A stretch of DNA of 64,000 bases from Gammaproteobacteria bacterium (GTDB lineage: Bacteria > Pseudomonadota > Gammaproteobacteria > Pseudomonadales > Azotimanducaceae). The position numbers and the translations under genes were made by a program. This document shows, in pieces, positions 56,939 to 64,000 of this stretch (position 1 is the stretch's first letter; each line of letters starts with the position of its first letter). The stretch lies in assembly GCA_026706665.1 (NCBI GenBank), contig JAPOYI010000147.1, positions 31,827 through 95,826 on the forward strand. Reading direction: 5' to 3'. Below the pieces are notes generated by a model. It saw only the letters and a program-made list of their open reading frames with translations. It was not told the DNA's origin and did not search any database.

Positions 56939-57220
56939 ATGGCGGGAGAAAGAGACATCGACGTCGATCTGGTCGCAGCAATCTTTCCGCCCGCAACGAT
57001 CATTGCCGTCGTCATCTACCTGATGCGCGACCTCAAGGGCGATCTCCGTCATACGGAATCCTTGCTCATCGGGAGAATGGATCGGCTCGGCGACGATTAC
57101 AGCCGTGAGATGTCCGAACTGAAGGGCATGCTCATCGAGAGAATCGACCGGCTCCGGGACGATCACGAAAGTCTGGCTTGTGAGATGTCCGAACTGAAGG
57201 GCATGCCGAGCAGGGACTGA
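56939..57220 (+). CDS. Small membrane-anchored coiled-coil protein with internal 25-aa repeat
   Basis: 93 aa from ATG 56939. One span near residues 10-28 is followed by a heptad-like charged segment, in which a block of about 25 residues (DRLxDDxxSxEMSELKGM) occurs twice. The underlying DNA has 25 identical bases 75 bases apart. No family is recognised beyond general coiled coil. The final residues after the second copy are short, so it may have expanded or contracted by repeat slippage. Confidence 0.6.
   Translation: MAGERDIDVDLVAAIFPPATIIAVVIYLMRDLKGDLRHTESLLIGRMDRLGDDYSREMSELKGMLIERIDRLRDDHESLACEMSELKGMPSRD
57106..57205. repeat. Direct 25-bp repeat, 75-bp period
   Basis: The 25 bases 57106-57130 and 57181-57205 are identical and 75 bases apart, coding for the duplicated coiled-coil block of the small membrane protein. 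Confidence 0.85.
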
Positions 57221-57375
57221 CTCCGCCCACCAAGGCCCGATCCGAATGGAACGGAGGGCTGGCACCCAGACCCAGCACGGTAGACTGACTCCATGCCCGC
57301 TGTCCGTTCATCTTTACCAAGTTCGGCACACCGCACTTGACCCGACGCGGATTTCCTGATGAGTTAGGCGGACGC

Positions 57376-57452
57376 GGGCGCGTAGCTCAGTTGGTCAGAG
57401 CGCCGTCTTCACATGGCGGAAGTCGCTGGTTCGAATCCAGCCGCGCCCACCA
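57376..57452 (+). tRNA. tRNA-Val (anticodon CAC)
   Basis: 77 bases with a 7-bp acceptor stem GGGCGCG paired to CGCGCCC, a D arm with GCTCAGTTGGTCAGAGC, an anticodon arm CCGTC-TTCACAT-GGCGG reading GTG codons, a TPsiC arm GCTGG-TTCGAAT-CCAGC, and an encoded CCA end. No integrase or repeat marks it as an insertion target. Confidence 0.95.
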
Positions 57453-57611
57453 TCCGGCGATGGGTGCCGCCCGGCGGAAAGGGCGTTACCCGCGCGCCTG
57501 ACGAGCGAGAGACGCGACCACCGGCGGGGCGCGCCGAACGCGATAACTGTCGCTGCAACATAAGACAGGTATACGAAATCCGAGCGTGGAAATCGGCCAG
57601 AACCGCACCAC

Positions 57612-58298
57612 ATGACACAAACACCGGACCTGACGCGCCGGCTTGCGGCGGAGTTCGTCGGCACGGCGCTGCTGCTGGCCGTGGTCGTGGGGTCGGGCAT
57701 CATGGGCGAGCGCCTCGCGGACGGCAACGACGCCATCGCCCTGCTCGGCAATACGATCGCGACCGGCGCGATTCTCGTGGTCCTGATCCTCGTTTTCGGA
57801 CCGGTTTCGGGTGCACACTTCAACCCCGCCGTGACGCTGAGTTTCGCGCTGCAGCGGGCGATCTCGCGGCTGGACGCCCTGGCTTTCGTCGCCGTCCAGG
57901 TGGCGGGCGCCATGGCCGGCGTGTGGCTCGCGCACCTCATGTTCAGCGAACCGATCATCATGGTCGGCACCAGTGCCCGCACCGGTCTCGGCCAATGGGT
58001 AGCGGAGGCGGTGGCGACGTTCGGCCTGGTGGCGACCATCATGGCCTGTGTGCGGACCCGGCCGCAGGTGGTCCCCTACGCGGTCGGACTCTTCATTACG
58101 GCCGGCTACTGGTTCACTTCATCCACGAGCTTTGCCAATCCCGCCGTGACTTTCGGGCGGAGTTTCACGGACACGTTCTCCGGCATCCAACCGATCGACA
58201 TGCCCGCCTTCATCGCCGCCCAGGTCGCAGGCGCGATCATCGCAACGGCGTTCTGCGTCTGGCTGTTCGGACGCCTGGAATCGAACAGGGACAAGTAG
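57612..58298 (+). CDS. MIP/aquaporin family channel
   Basis: 228 aa. Two NPA motifs (residues 71-73 and 176-178) with the following selectivity Arg183 define the family, and six spans fit. The second half (TSSTSFANPAVTFGRSF) resembles the aquaporins of arsenic loci (AqpS), which let arsenite or methylarsenicals through. No ars genes are seen nearby, so water or a small neutral solute is equally possible. Confidence 0.88.
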   Translation: MTQTPDLTRRLAAEFVGTALLLAVVVGSGIMGERLADGNDAIALLGNTIATGAILVVLILVFGPVSGAHFNPAVTLSFALQRAISRLDALAFVAVQVAGAMAGVWLAHLMFSEPIIMVGTSARTGLGQWVAEAVATFGLVATIMACVRTRPQVVPYAVGLFITAGYWFTSSTSFANPAVTFGRSFTDTFSGIQPIDMPAFIAAQVAGAIIATAFCVWLFGRLESNRDK

Positions 58299-58336
58299 CG
58301 ACATTCCGGCGCCGCGCTGCACCGGCCCGACAGCCA

Positions 58337-59086
58337 TTGCGCAAGCGGTCTGCGGCTCTCGGATGGGCGCTCGCATTCGTGCCCCTGGAACTGTCAGCGG
58401 ACGATGCGCTGGTTGCGGCAGCCGCGAACTTCGCCGAGCCGCTCACCAGGCTCGAACGCGCTTTCGAAGCATCGCACCCGCATCGACTGCGGGTCGCCGC
58501 GGGTTCCACTGGCAAGCTCTATGCCCAGGTTCTGCACGGGGCTCCGTTCGACATACTGCTGGCCGCCGACCAGGAGCGGCCAACGCTGCTCGAGCGCGCC
58601 GGACTCGCCGTGCCAGGTTCGCGGCGCACCTACGCCGTGGGACGCCTGACGCTGTGGAGTGCCGATCCCGAGAGGATCCAGGGCGATGTCGCGGCATTGC
58701 TCGAAGCCGGCAATTTCAGACGGCTGGCCATGGCGAATCCCGCGTTGGCGCCCTATGGCGCCGCCGCGCGGGAAGTGCTACAGGGGTTCGGGCTATACGC
58801 GACATTGCGGGACAGGATCGTGACCGCCGAGAACATCGGGCAAACCCACGCCATGGTAGCCACCGGTAACGCGGAGATCGGTTTCGTTGCCGCATCGGGC
58901 ATAAGGGAAAGCGACGAGGGCAGCCGGTGGGAGGTCCCCGCCGATCTGCATGCCCCAATACGGCAGGATGCCGTACTGCTCGCGCACGGGGCCGACAACC
59001 CCGCCGCGCAGCAATTCCTCCAGTTCCTTCACGGCGAACGGGCGCGCACGATCATCTCGGACTCTGGTTACGGAGTGGACCCGTAG
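58337..59086 (+). CDS. modA: Molybdate ABC transporter substrate-binding protein
   Basis: 249 aa from TTG 58337, chosen because a short signal sequence (RKRSAALGWALAFVPLELSADD) follows. The ModA blocks ALVAAAANFAEPLTRLERAF and AAGSTGKLYAQVLHGAPFDILLAADQERP are clear. It captures molybdate or tungstate in the periplasm for the ModBC permease. It is the first gene of a modABC operon with overlapping neighbours. Confidence 0.88.
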   Translation: MRKRSAALGWALAFVPLELSADDALVAAAANFAEPLTRLERAFEASHPHRLRVAAGSTGKLYAQVLHGAPFDILLAADQERPTLLERAGLAVPGSRRTYAVGRLTLWSADPERIQGDVAALLEAGNFRRLAMANPALAPYGAAAREVLQGFGLYATLRDRIVTAENIGQTHAMVATGNAEIGFVAASGIRESDEGSRWEVPADLHAPIRQDAVLLAHGADNPAAQQFLQFLHGERARTIISDSGYGVDP

Positions 59087-59754
59087 TGGATCTCGGCCCG
59101 ATCTGGCTGACGGCAAAACTGGCCGCTGTCACGACCCTGGTGCTGCTCGCGCTGGGAACGCCGCTCGCCTGGTGGCTGGCCCACACGCAGACCAGGGTCA
59201 AGCCCGCAATCGAAGCGCTGACCGCCCTGCCCCTCGTGCTCCCGCCCACCGTGCTCGGCTTCTACCTGCTGATCCTGTTGCACCCCGGGTCCGCCATCGG
59301 ATCGCTCTGGGTCCAGGCGACCGGCGATTCTCTGACGTTCTCGTTCTCGGGCCTGGTCATCGCGTCGGTGGTGTATTCGCTGCCGTTCATGGTGCAGCCG
59401 CTGCAGACCGCCTTCGCCGGCGTCGGCCGCGCGCCGCTCGAAGCGGCGGCGAGCCTGCGCGCCAGTCCTCTCGGCGCGTTCGTGAGCGTGGCCGTCCCGC
59501 TGTCGGCAAGGGGATTCCTGACCGCCTCGGTCCTCACCTTCGCCCACACGGTCGGGGAGTTCGGCGTCGTGCTCATGGTCGGCGGCAACATCCCCGACGA
59601 GACCCGGGTGGTCTCCATCGCCATATACGAGCATGTCGAAACGCTGCGATATGCCGACGCCCATGTGCTGTCGGCCGGACTGCTGGCGTTCTCCTTCGTC
59701 GTCCTCCTCGTCGTGTACAGCATCAATCGCCGGTTTCCCGTCCATGCCATCTGA
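59086..59754 (+). CDS. modB: Molybdate ABC transporter permease
   Basis: 222 aa from GTG 59086, sharing one base with the modA stop. About five spans and the cytoplasmic EAA-type loop (PLEAAASLRASPLGAFVSVAVP) are seen, with LPLVLPPTVLGFYLL typical of ModB. It forms the membrane channel for molybdate. The modC start lies inside its last codons. Confidence 0.9.
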   Translation: MDLGPIWLTAKLAAVTTLVLLALGTPLAWWLAHTQTRVKPAIEALTALPLVLPPTVLGFYLLILLHPGSAIGSLWVQATGDSLTFSFSGLVIASVVYSLPFMVQPLQTAFAGVGRAPLEAAASLRASPLGAFVSVAVPLSARGFLTASVLTFAHTVGEFGVVLMVGGNIPDETRVVSIAIYEHVETLRYADAHVLSAGLLAFSFVVLLVVYSINRRFPVHAI

Positions 59755-60814
59755 ATCCCTTGAACTGGACGTCACGGCGAAACTCGGCGCATTCGACCTC
59801 GAGGCGGCTCTCGCCCTGCCCCTGGACGGTATTACGGCCGTATTCGGCCCAAGCGGCGGCGGCAAGACCACGCTGCTCAGAACGATTGCCGGATTCGAGA
59901 GGGCGCGCGGCCGAATCGCCTTGGGAGGAGAGCGGTGGCTCGACAGTTCACGCCGCATTCACATGGCACCTCACCGGCGCCCTGTCGGGTGCGTGTTCCA
60001 GGACGCCCGCCTGTTCGGCCATCTCGACGTTCGCGGAAACCTTCTTTTCGCCGCCCGACGCGCGCGCAACGGCGGCGCGACCGTCGACGATGTCGTCGCC
60101 GCGCTCGATCTCGGATCCCTGCTCCACCGGCCCGTCGCCGACCTGTCCGGCGGCGAGCGGCAACGGGTGGCGCTCGCGCGTACGCTGCTGACGGACGCGA
60201 AGCTCCTGCTACTGGACGAACCGCTGTCCGCACTCGATACCGAGCGCAAGGCAGACATCCTGTCCTACCTCGAGAACCTGTCCGTGCCGATGCTGTACGT
60301 CAGCCACGCCGTCGACGAAGTCGCCCTGCTGGCGGAACGCACCCTGGTGCTGGCCGACGGCCGCGTGCGCGCCTTTGGCGCGACCCGGGAAATCCTCGAA
60401 CGCCTCGACATCCAGTCCATCACCGGCCGTTTCGAAGCCGGCACGCTGGTGCGCGCACGCGTGGTGGAACACGACCCGCAGTATCACCTCACGACGCTGG
60501 ATGTCGGGGGGCAGCACATCGTCATGCCCATGTCGACGCGGCTGGCCGCGGGCGACTTCGCCCGGGTGCGGGTGCGGGCCCGGGACGTCGCGCTGGCAAC
60601 GGCCCGGCCACGGGCGTTGAGCATTCGCAACGTGCTGTCCGGAACCCTGATCGACCTCGTCAGGGAAGAAGACTCACCGTTTGCCGAAGCCCTCGTCGAA
60701 GTTGGCGATCAGCATCTGCAGGCACGCATCACCCGCGCCTCGGCCGACGAACTGGGATTGAGTGTCGGCCAAAGCGTCTACGCCCTGGTCAAGAGCGCCA
60801 CGTTCGATCATTAG
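59744..60814 (+). CDS. modC: Molybdate ABC transporter ATPase
   Basis: 356 aa from ATG 59744, overlapping modB by 11 bases. Walker A GPSGGGKT (35-42), signature LSGGERQR (134-141) and Walker B LLLLDEPLS (154-162) are intact. A C-terminal TOBE/MOP domain (about 290-352) may bind molybdate to regulate transport. It powers uptake. Confidence 0.93.
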   Translation: MPSESLELDVTAKLGAFDLEAALALPLDGITAVFGPSGGGKTTLLRTIAGFERARGRIALGGERWLDSSRRIHMAPHRRPVGCVFQDARLFGHLDVRGNLLFAARRARNGGATVDDVVAALDLGSLLHRPVADLSGGERQRVALARTLLTDAKLLLLDEPLSALDTERKADILSYLENLSVPMLYVSHAVDEVALLAERTLVLADGRVRAFGATREILERLDIQSITGRFEAGTLVRARVVEHDPQYHLTTLDVGGQHIVMPMSTRLAAGDFARVRVRARDVALATARPRALSIRNVLSGTLIDLVREEDSPFAEALVEVGDQHLQARITRASADELGLSVGQSVYALVKSATFDH

Positions 60815-60832
60815 GCTCCCGCCGACGCTTCC

Positions 60833-62533
60833 TTACGCGTCACTAGTCGGGGAAGCTTCCCCGGTTGAAGGCCCCCGTCGCGGCGCATCCTCGTTCCCTG
60901 CGGCGGCGGTCGCCGACGGCTTGCCGTTTACCCCAAGCAAATCCTTCGCCACCTCGCGGGCCTCGTCGAGCGTCTGGACAGTGCGCCCTTCCGGCACGTG
61001 CCTCAGGACGCTGAGTGCATTCAACGTGTCCCGCACCGGTCCCGAAAGGCCCACGATGATCAACTCGGTCCCCGCACTCTTTGCGACTTCCATGAGTTGG
61101 TCGATCACCATGGCGGCGCTTTCGTCGACGTGGACCGTGTCGGAAAAGTCGAAGATGACCACCTCGTGACTCCTGATGTCGACACCGTAAGCCCCGACCA
61201 GGCGATGCGAAGACGCCACAGTGAAGACGCCCTTCAGCGCGACCAGGCCAGTACGCGCGGCGTAGGGATCGCCAGCTTCCTCGCCAAGGCCGAAGAACGT
61301 GCTGTCCAGCAGCGGAGTGGAAACAACGTTGTCGAGTTCCAGCCGTTCCAACTGTCGGGCATGGGCCATCCCCGCAGCGATGAGACCGAATGTCACCGCC
61401 GTCACGAGGTCGATGAACACGGTGATTACCAATGTCGTCAACATGACGACGAGGTGCGCCGGGCTGATCCTGTGAATGCACGCCAGGATACGCCAGTCAA
61501 TAATGTCCACGGCGATCTTGATCAGCACGCCGGCGAGGACGGCGTGCGGGATCGGCTCCACGAAACGGCCGAGACCGAGAACCAGGACCAGCATCACAAC
61601 CGCATAGATTGCGCCGGACGCCCGGGTCGTTCCGCCGGCGCGAATATTGGTCAGGGTCCCCAAGGTGTTGCCCGCGCCCGCCAATCCGCCGAACATGCCA
61701 GCGACCATGTTGCCGACGCCCTGACCCACCAGTTCCCGGTTCGGATCGTGTTTGGTGCCCGTGACCGAGTCGGCGATGAGTGAGGTCAGCAGGCTGTCCA
61801 CCGAGCCGAGCAAGGCGAGAATCAGGGCGGGTTCCAGTGCGTGCAGCAGGAAGGAAGGCTGCGGCATCTCCAGGGCAAATGTGGGTACGCCAATGGGCAC
61901 GTGTCCGATGACTGGGGCGTCGTGAAGCCAGAACACACCAAGCAGCGTTCCCACCAGCAGCGCAGCGACCGGCCCGGGCACCCAGGCGGCGAGCCGGAGG
62001 GGCCAAAGCGTGGCGATGGCCAGGGACAGCGCCGCGATGGCAAGAGCGCTGAGATTGACATTCGCGATCGCGGCGGGCAGCGCCTTCACCGAATCCAGCG
62101 GGCCGCCGAGCGCCGAGCCTCCCAAAACCGGCAGCAGTTGGATCAGGATGATGATGATGCCGATTCCCGACATGAACCCGGAGATGACCGCTTGAGGCGT
62201 ATACGCCACGTAGCGGCCGATCCTCGTCAGCCCCAACAGCACCTGAAGCAACCCGCCCAGCACAACGATCATCAGCGCCTCGGCGATGGTGGAGGCATGG
62301 CTGGCAACAATCACGGCCATGGCGACCGCCATCGGACCCGTCGGTCCGGATATCTGGCATCGCGTGCCGCCAAACACCGCCGCAAAGAACCCAACTGCGA
62401 TCGACCCGTAGATTCCCGCTGCGGCGCCGAGGCCCGACGCCATACCGAATGCGAGCGCGGCGGGAAAAACCACCACGGTGGCGGTGATGCCACCGAACAG
62501 GTCGCCGCGCAGGGTCTTCAGGTCGTAGGTCAA
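60833..62533 (-). CDS. SulP-family anion transporter with STAS domain
   Basis: 566 aa. About ten to twelve spans carry the SLC26 hallmarks (GLGAAAGIYGS, GTRCQISGPTGPMAV). A C-terminal STAS domain (about 430-530, VVIFDFSDTVHVDESAAMVI) follows. Members move sulfate, bicarbonate, molybdate or other anions. The adjacent, convergent modABC suggests an oxyanion theme, but substrate is unproven. Confidence 0.88.
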   Translation of the reverse strand: MTYDLKTLRGDLFGGITATVVVFPAALAFGMASGLGAAAGIYGSIAVGFFAAVFGGTRCQISGPTGPMAVAMAVIVASHASTIAEALMIVVLGGLLQVLLGLTRIGRYVAYTPQAVISGFMSGIGIIIILIQLLPVLGGSALGGPLDSVKALPAAIANVNLSALAIAALSLAIATLWPLRLAAWVPGPVAALLVGTLLGVFWLHDAPVIGHVPIGVPTFALEMPQPSFLLHALEPALILALLGSVDSLLTSLIADSVTGTKHDPNRELVGQGVGNMVAGMFGGLAGAGNTLGTLTNIRAGGTTRASGAIYAVVMLVLVLGLGRFVEPIPHAVLAGVLIKIAVDIIDWRILACIHRISPAHLVVMLTTLVITVFIDLVTAVTFGLIAAGMAHARQLERLELDNVVSTPLLDSTFFGLGEEAGDPYAARTGLVALKGVFTVASSHRLVGAYGVDIRSHEVVIFDFSDTVHVDESAAMVIDQLMEVAKSAGTELIIVGLSGPVRDTLNALSVLRHVPEGRTVQTLDEAREVAKDLLGVNGKPSATAAAGNEDAPRRGPSTGEASPTSDA

Positions 62534-62615
62534 GGGGTCCAGCCATTCATGGCAACGGACACTTGACGGAAACGCGCGTCGTGTCTACGCCTGTTCACGT
62601 CAGGGCGATACCCGC

Positions 62616-63467
62616 TCAACCCGTGTCCCGAATCACGTCGACCTGGTCATTCGGAACATAGAAATACGATCCGGGCCGGAAATCGTACCCCAGATCACCC
62701 AGCAGCCGCCGCTGGCGCGGCGTGCAGCGTTCGAGGACGCCAGGGATGGCGTCAAAGTCGTAGCACCGGACCCAGAGCTGGCAGTAGTTGTAAAGCAGGC
62801 ACTTGCGCGCGCGGCTCGATTCGTTGCGCGCGGGGCCGTGCCACAACGCGTGCGGGAACAGGTACACGTCCCCCGCCCTGCCGGTGAGTTGGGCGGCGCC
62901 GGGCGAATAGGGCGTCACCTGGCGCTCGCCTTGGTAGGGAATCTGGCGCAGGTGACTGCCCGGGAAGACGGTCAGGTTGCCGCAGTTCTCTCCGGCCACA
63001 TCGGTCAGGAGGTACATCGCCTTCATGGCGATCGGCGGACTTGACTCGCCCACGCGTATCCTTCGCAGGGACTCGCCGCCGTCGGTGTGCGTATATCCCT
63101 GGAAATCGCTCGCCGCCGCCCGGACCACCGCCTGCGTCATGCTGAGCAGGATGTATGGACCCATGATGTCGAGGATGTAGTCGAACACCGGCGAGCGATC
63201 CATCAGGTCGATGAACGCCTGGTCGTAAGTCAGCAGGTCGCGCCGGTCCATGAAACCGGACGGGTCGAGGTCCTCGGCGTGGCCGAGCCAGCCATAGTGC
63301 CCCCTGGGCAACTCCGGTCTGCGGTCCGGTTCCCATCCCGGCACCGTGCGGATCCGGTCTATTTCGCGCGAAAAGAACTCGACCTGCTCGGCGTCAAGCA
63401 CCCCTTCCAGGTGAAGGTAACCGTCCGTTGCCCATTGTCGGTGTTGTTCGGCAGTCAGTGTGCGCAT
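62616..63467 (-). CDS. Phytanoyl-CoA dioxygenase (PhyH) family protein
   Basis: 283 aa. Iron ligands His127 and Asp129 (HTD) and the distal His (about His210, HALWHG) fit the Fe(II)/2-oxoglutarate double-stranded beta-helix. NLTVFPGSH and RAGDVYLF are family blocks. It likely hydroxylates a lipid or natural product with 2-oxoglutarate and oxygen. It stands alone. About 200 bases upstream carry no gene but a repeat. Confidence 0.87.
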   Translation of the reverse strand: MRTLTAEQHRQWATDGYLHLEGVLDAEQVEFFSREIDRIRTVPGWEPDRRPELPRGHYGWLGHAEDLDPSGFMDRRDLLTYDQAFIDLMDRSPVFDYILDIMGPYILLSMTQAVVRAAASDFQGYTHTDGGESLRRIRVGESSPPIAMKAMYLLTDVAGENCGNLTVFPGSHLRQIPYQGERQVTPYSPGAAQLTGRAGDVYLFPHALWHGPARNESSRARKCLLYNYCQLWVRCYDFDAIPGVLERCTPRQRRLLGDLGYDFRPGSYFYVPNDQVDVIRDTG

Positions 63468-63604
63468 GGCTTCAGTGTCGTATTCCGCCAGCCAGGGTGC
63501 AACTTTCGCGCTTTATGCAGAGCCAGTCCAGCCCCGCCCGGAAGGGTTCGGGCTGGTTTTCGTGCTACGCGAATCAGAGGGTGGGTTGGGCGAATCACAG
63601 ATTT

Positions 63605-63663
63605 TGCGCCGGGGTGTGCCGGGGTGTAAAGACAGCACGCGCCTTCGGCTCTGACGGATTTCA
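63605..63663 (-). repeat. Dispersed 3'-end repeat, copy 3 (divergent)
   Basis: On the minus strand this begins with TGAAATCCGTCAG, as in the other copies, then shares GTGC-GTCTTT-ACCCC-like stretches with copy 1. It lies just behind the ParE toxin TAG stop. It contains two tandem copies of GCCGGGGTGT (63608-63627, plus strand). Confidence 0.6.
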
Positions 63664-63669
63664 AGTCTT

Positions 63670-63962
63670 CTACCACCTCTCCGGCAAACGACGCGATGCG
63701 TGGAACACTCGCAGCACCTCGACCCGATTCAGGCGAGGTCTGACACGGTAGGGAACGATGTAAGGCGTGCCAGGCACCACGAGTTCCCGCGTCCCCTGAA
63801 TGCGCCCGGGGTGGCCCAAAGCGGGATTGGCCTTCAGGTTGTCGACAGCATCGTGGATGCGAAGGACGATCGCTCGCGCAGCGGCAGCATCATCGCGGGA
63901 GATGAATTCCGCTTCGCCGTCCGTAGATTTGGGTTTGACGGAACACTAGTGTACAGTCGCAT
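63670..63962 (-). pseudogene. ParE/RelE-type toxin, frameshifted near the N-terminus
   Basis: From about 63915 to the stop at 63670 the frame gives AEFISRDDAAAARAIVLRIHDAVDNL through LVVPGTPYIVPYRV to FHASRRLPERW, the toxin core. That frame has no start before an upstream stop. The ATG at 63962 opens another frame (MRLYTSVPSNPNLRT) whose length would supply the missing 15 residues if one base were added near 63920. A one-base deletion, real or from sequencing, would explain both. Confidence 0.68.
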
Positions 63963-63968
63963 AAATAC

Positions 63969-64000
63969 CTAGTCATTATTTTGGCATGCCTCCAGCGCCT
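63969..64000 (-). CDS. Possible antitoxin, C-terminal end only
   Basis: Upstream of the toxin on the same strand a frame ending at TAG (63971-63969) reads ALEACQNND and continues beyond the window. An antitoxin gene is expected here for a ParDE-like pair. Ten codons are too few to prove it. Confidence 0.3.
   Translation of the reverse strand, partial: ALEACQNND

Noticed and set aside
57354..57362. CTGATGAG, a hammerhead-ribozyme-like core
   Set aside because: No GAAA and no matching stem arrangement follow; it runs straight into the tRNA gene.
57376..57452. tRNA-Val as an integration site
   Set aside because: No integrase and no repeat of the tRNA 3' end were seen nearby.

Overview
The window is high-GC and densely coded, with many 4- to 11-base gene overlaps, GTG/TTG starts and short intergenic gaps. 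Glutathione synthetase followed directly by tonB is an arrangement familiar from Gammaproteobacteria. With metK, metF, pgk, a class I aldolase, modABC and a tRNA-Val(CAC) this points to a chromosomal segment of a probably uncultured gammaproteobacterium. The many acyl-CoA and CoA-transferase genes, PIN, Uma2 and DUF4143-type genes and the unusual number of broken genes would suit a host-associated or streamlining marine lineage. That placement is inference.

Region 1 (1-1.3 kb) holds a partial AAA ATPase and a divergent CDP-alcohol phosphatidyltransferase. Region 2 (1.7-17.2 kb) is the most striking part: a tightly packed plus-strand operon resembling a divergent DNA phosphorothioation (Dnd-type) modification and defence system. 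In order it carries a DndC-like PP-loop sulfotransfer protein, an IscS/DndA-like cysteine desulfurase split by a 10-G tract, a GHKL ATPase, two unrecognised proteins, a Dnd-associated methyltransferase, a large protein with a sigma-70 region 4-like helix-turn-helix, a phospholipase D plus SF2 helicase fusion, a 71-aa small protein, a DndD-like SMC/RecN-type ATPase and a 162-aa unrecognised protein. Facing its 3' end is a sulfur-binding-domain HNH endonuclease (ScoMcrA type) that has lost its catalytic HNH half. No canonical dndB, dndE or dndFGH was recognised.

Region 3 (17.2-25.2 kb, minus strand) has a UPF0104-like membrane protein and an MFS exporter in overlap, a remnant of a beta-lactamase-family hydrolase, and an RND pump with its adaptor. 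Region 4 (25.2-34.5 kb) has a catalytically degenerate GlnE-like domain protein, an Eis-like acetyltransferase, a two-subunit acyl-CoA dehydrogenase, a GMC oxidoreductase with its small partner, a kinase of the aminoglycoside phosphotransferase fold, a Uma2-family protein and a broken PIN toxin. Region 5 (34.5-46.8 kb) has a two-subunit CoA-transferase, an intact Phd/VapC-type toxin-antitoxin pair, two oxidoreductases, a decayed third CoA-transferase, a secreted metallophosphoesterase, a methyltransferase, a YbjQ-family protein, a D-aminoacylase-type amidohydrolase and a class I aldolase.

Region 6 (47-57.5 kb) is more core-like: STAS protein, LysR regulator, glycolate/lactate oxidase, alpha/beta hydrolase, pgk, metK, metF, gshB, tonB and tRNA-Val. 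Region 7 (57.6-64 kb) has an aquaporin, modABC, a SulP transporter, a phytanoyl-CoA dioxygenase homologue and a frameshifted ParE/RelE toxin. At least seven genes are visibly truncated or frameshifted. A dispersed short repeat sits just behind three TAG stop codons.
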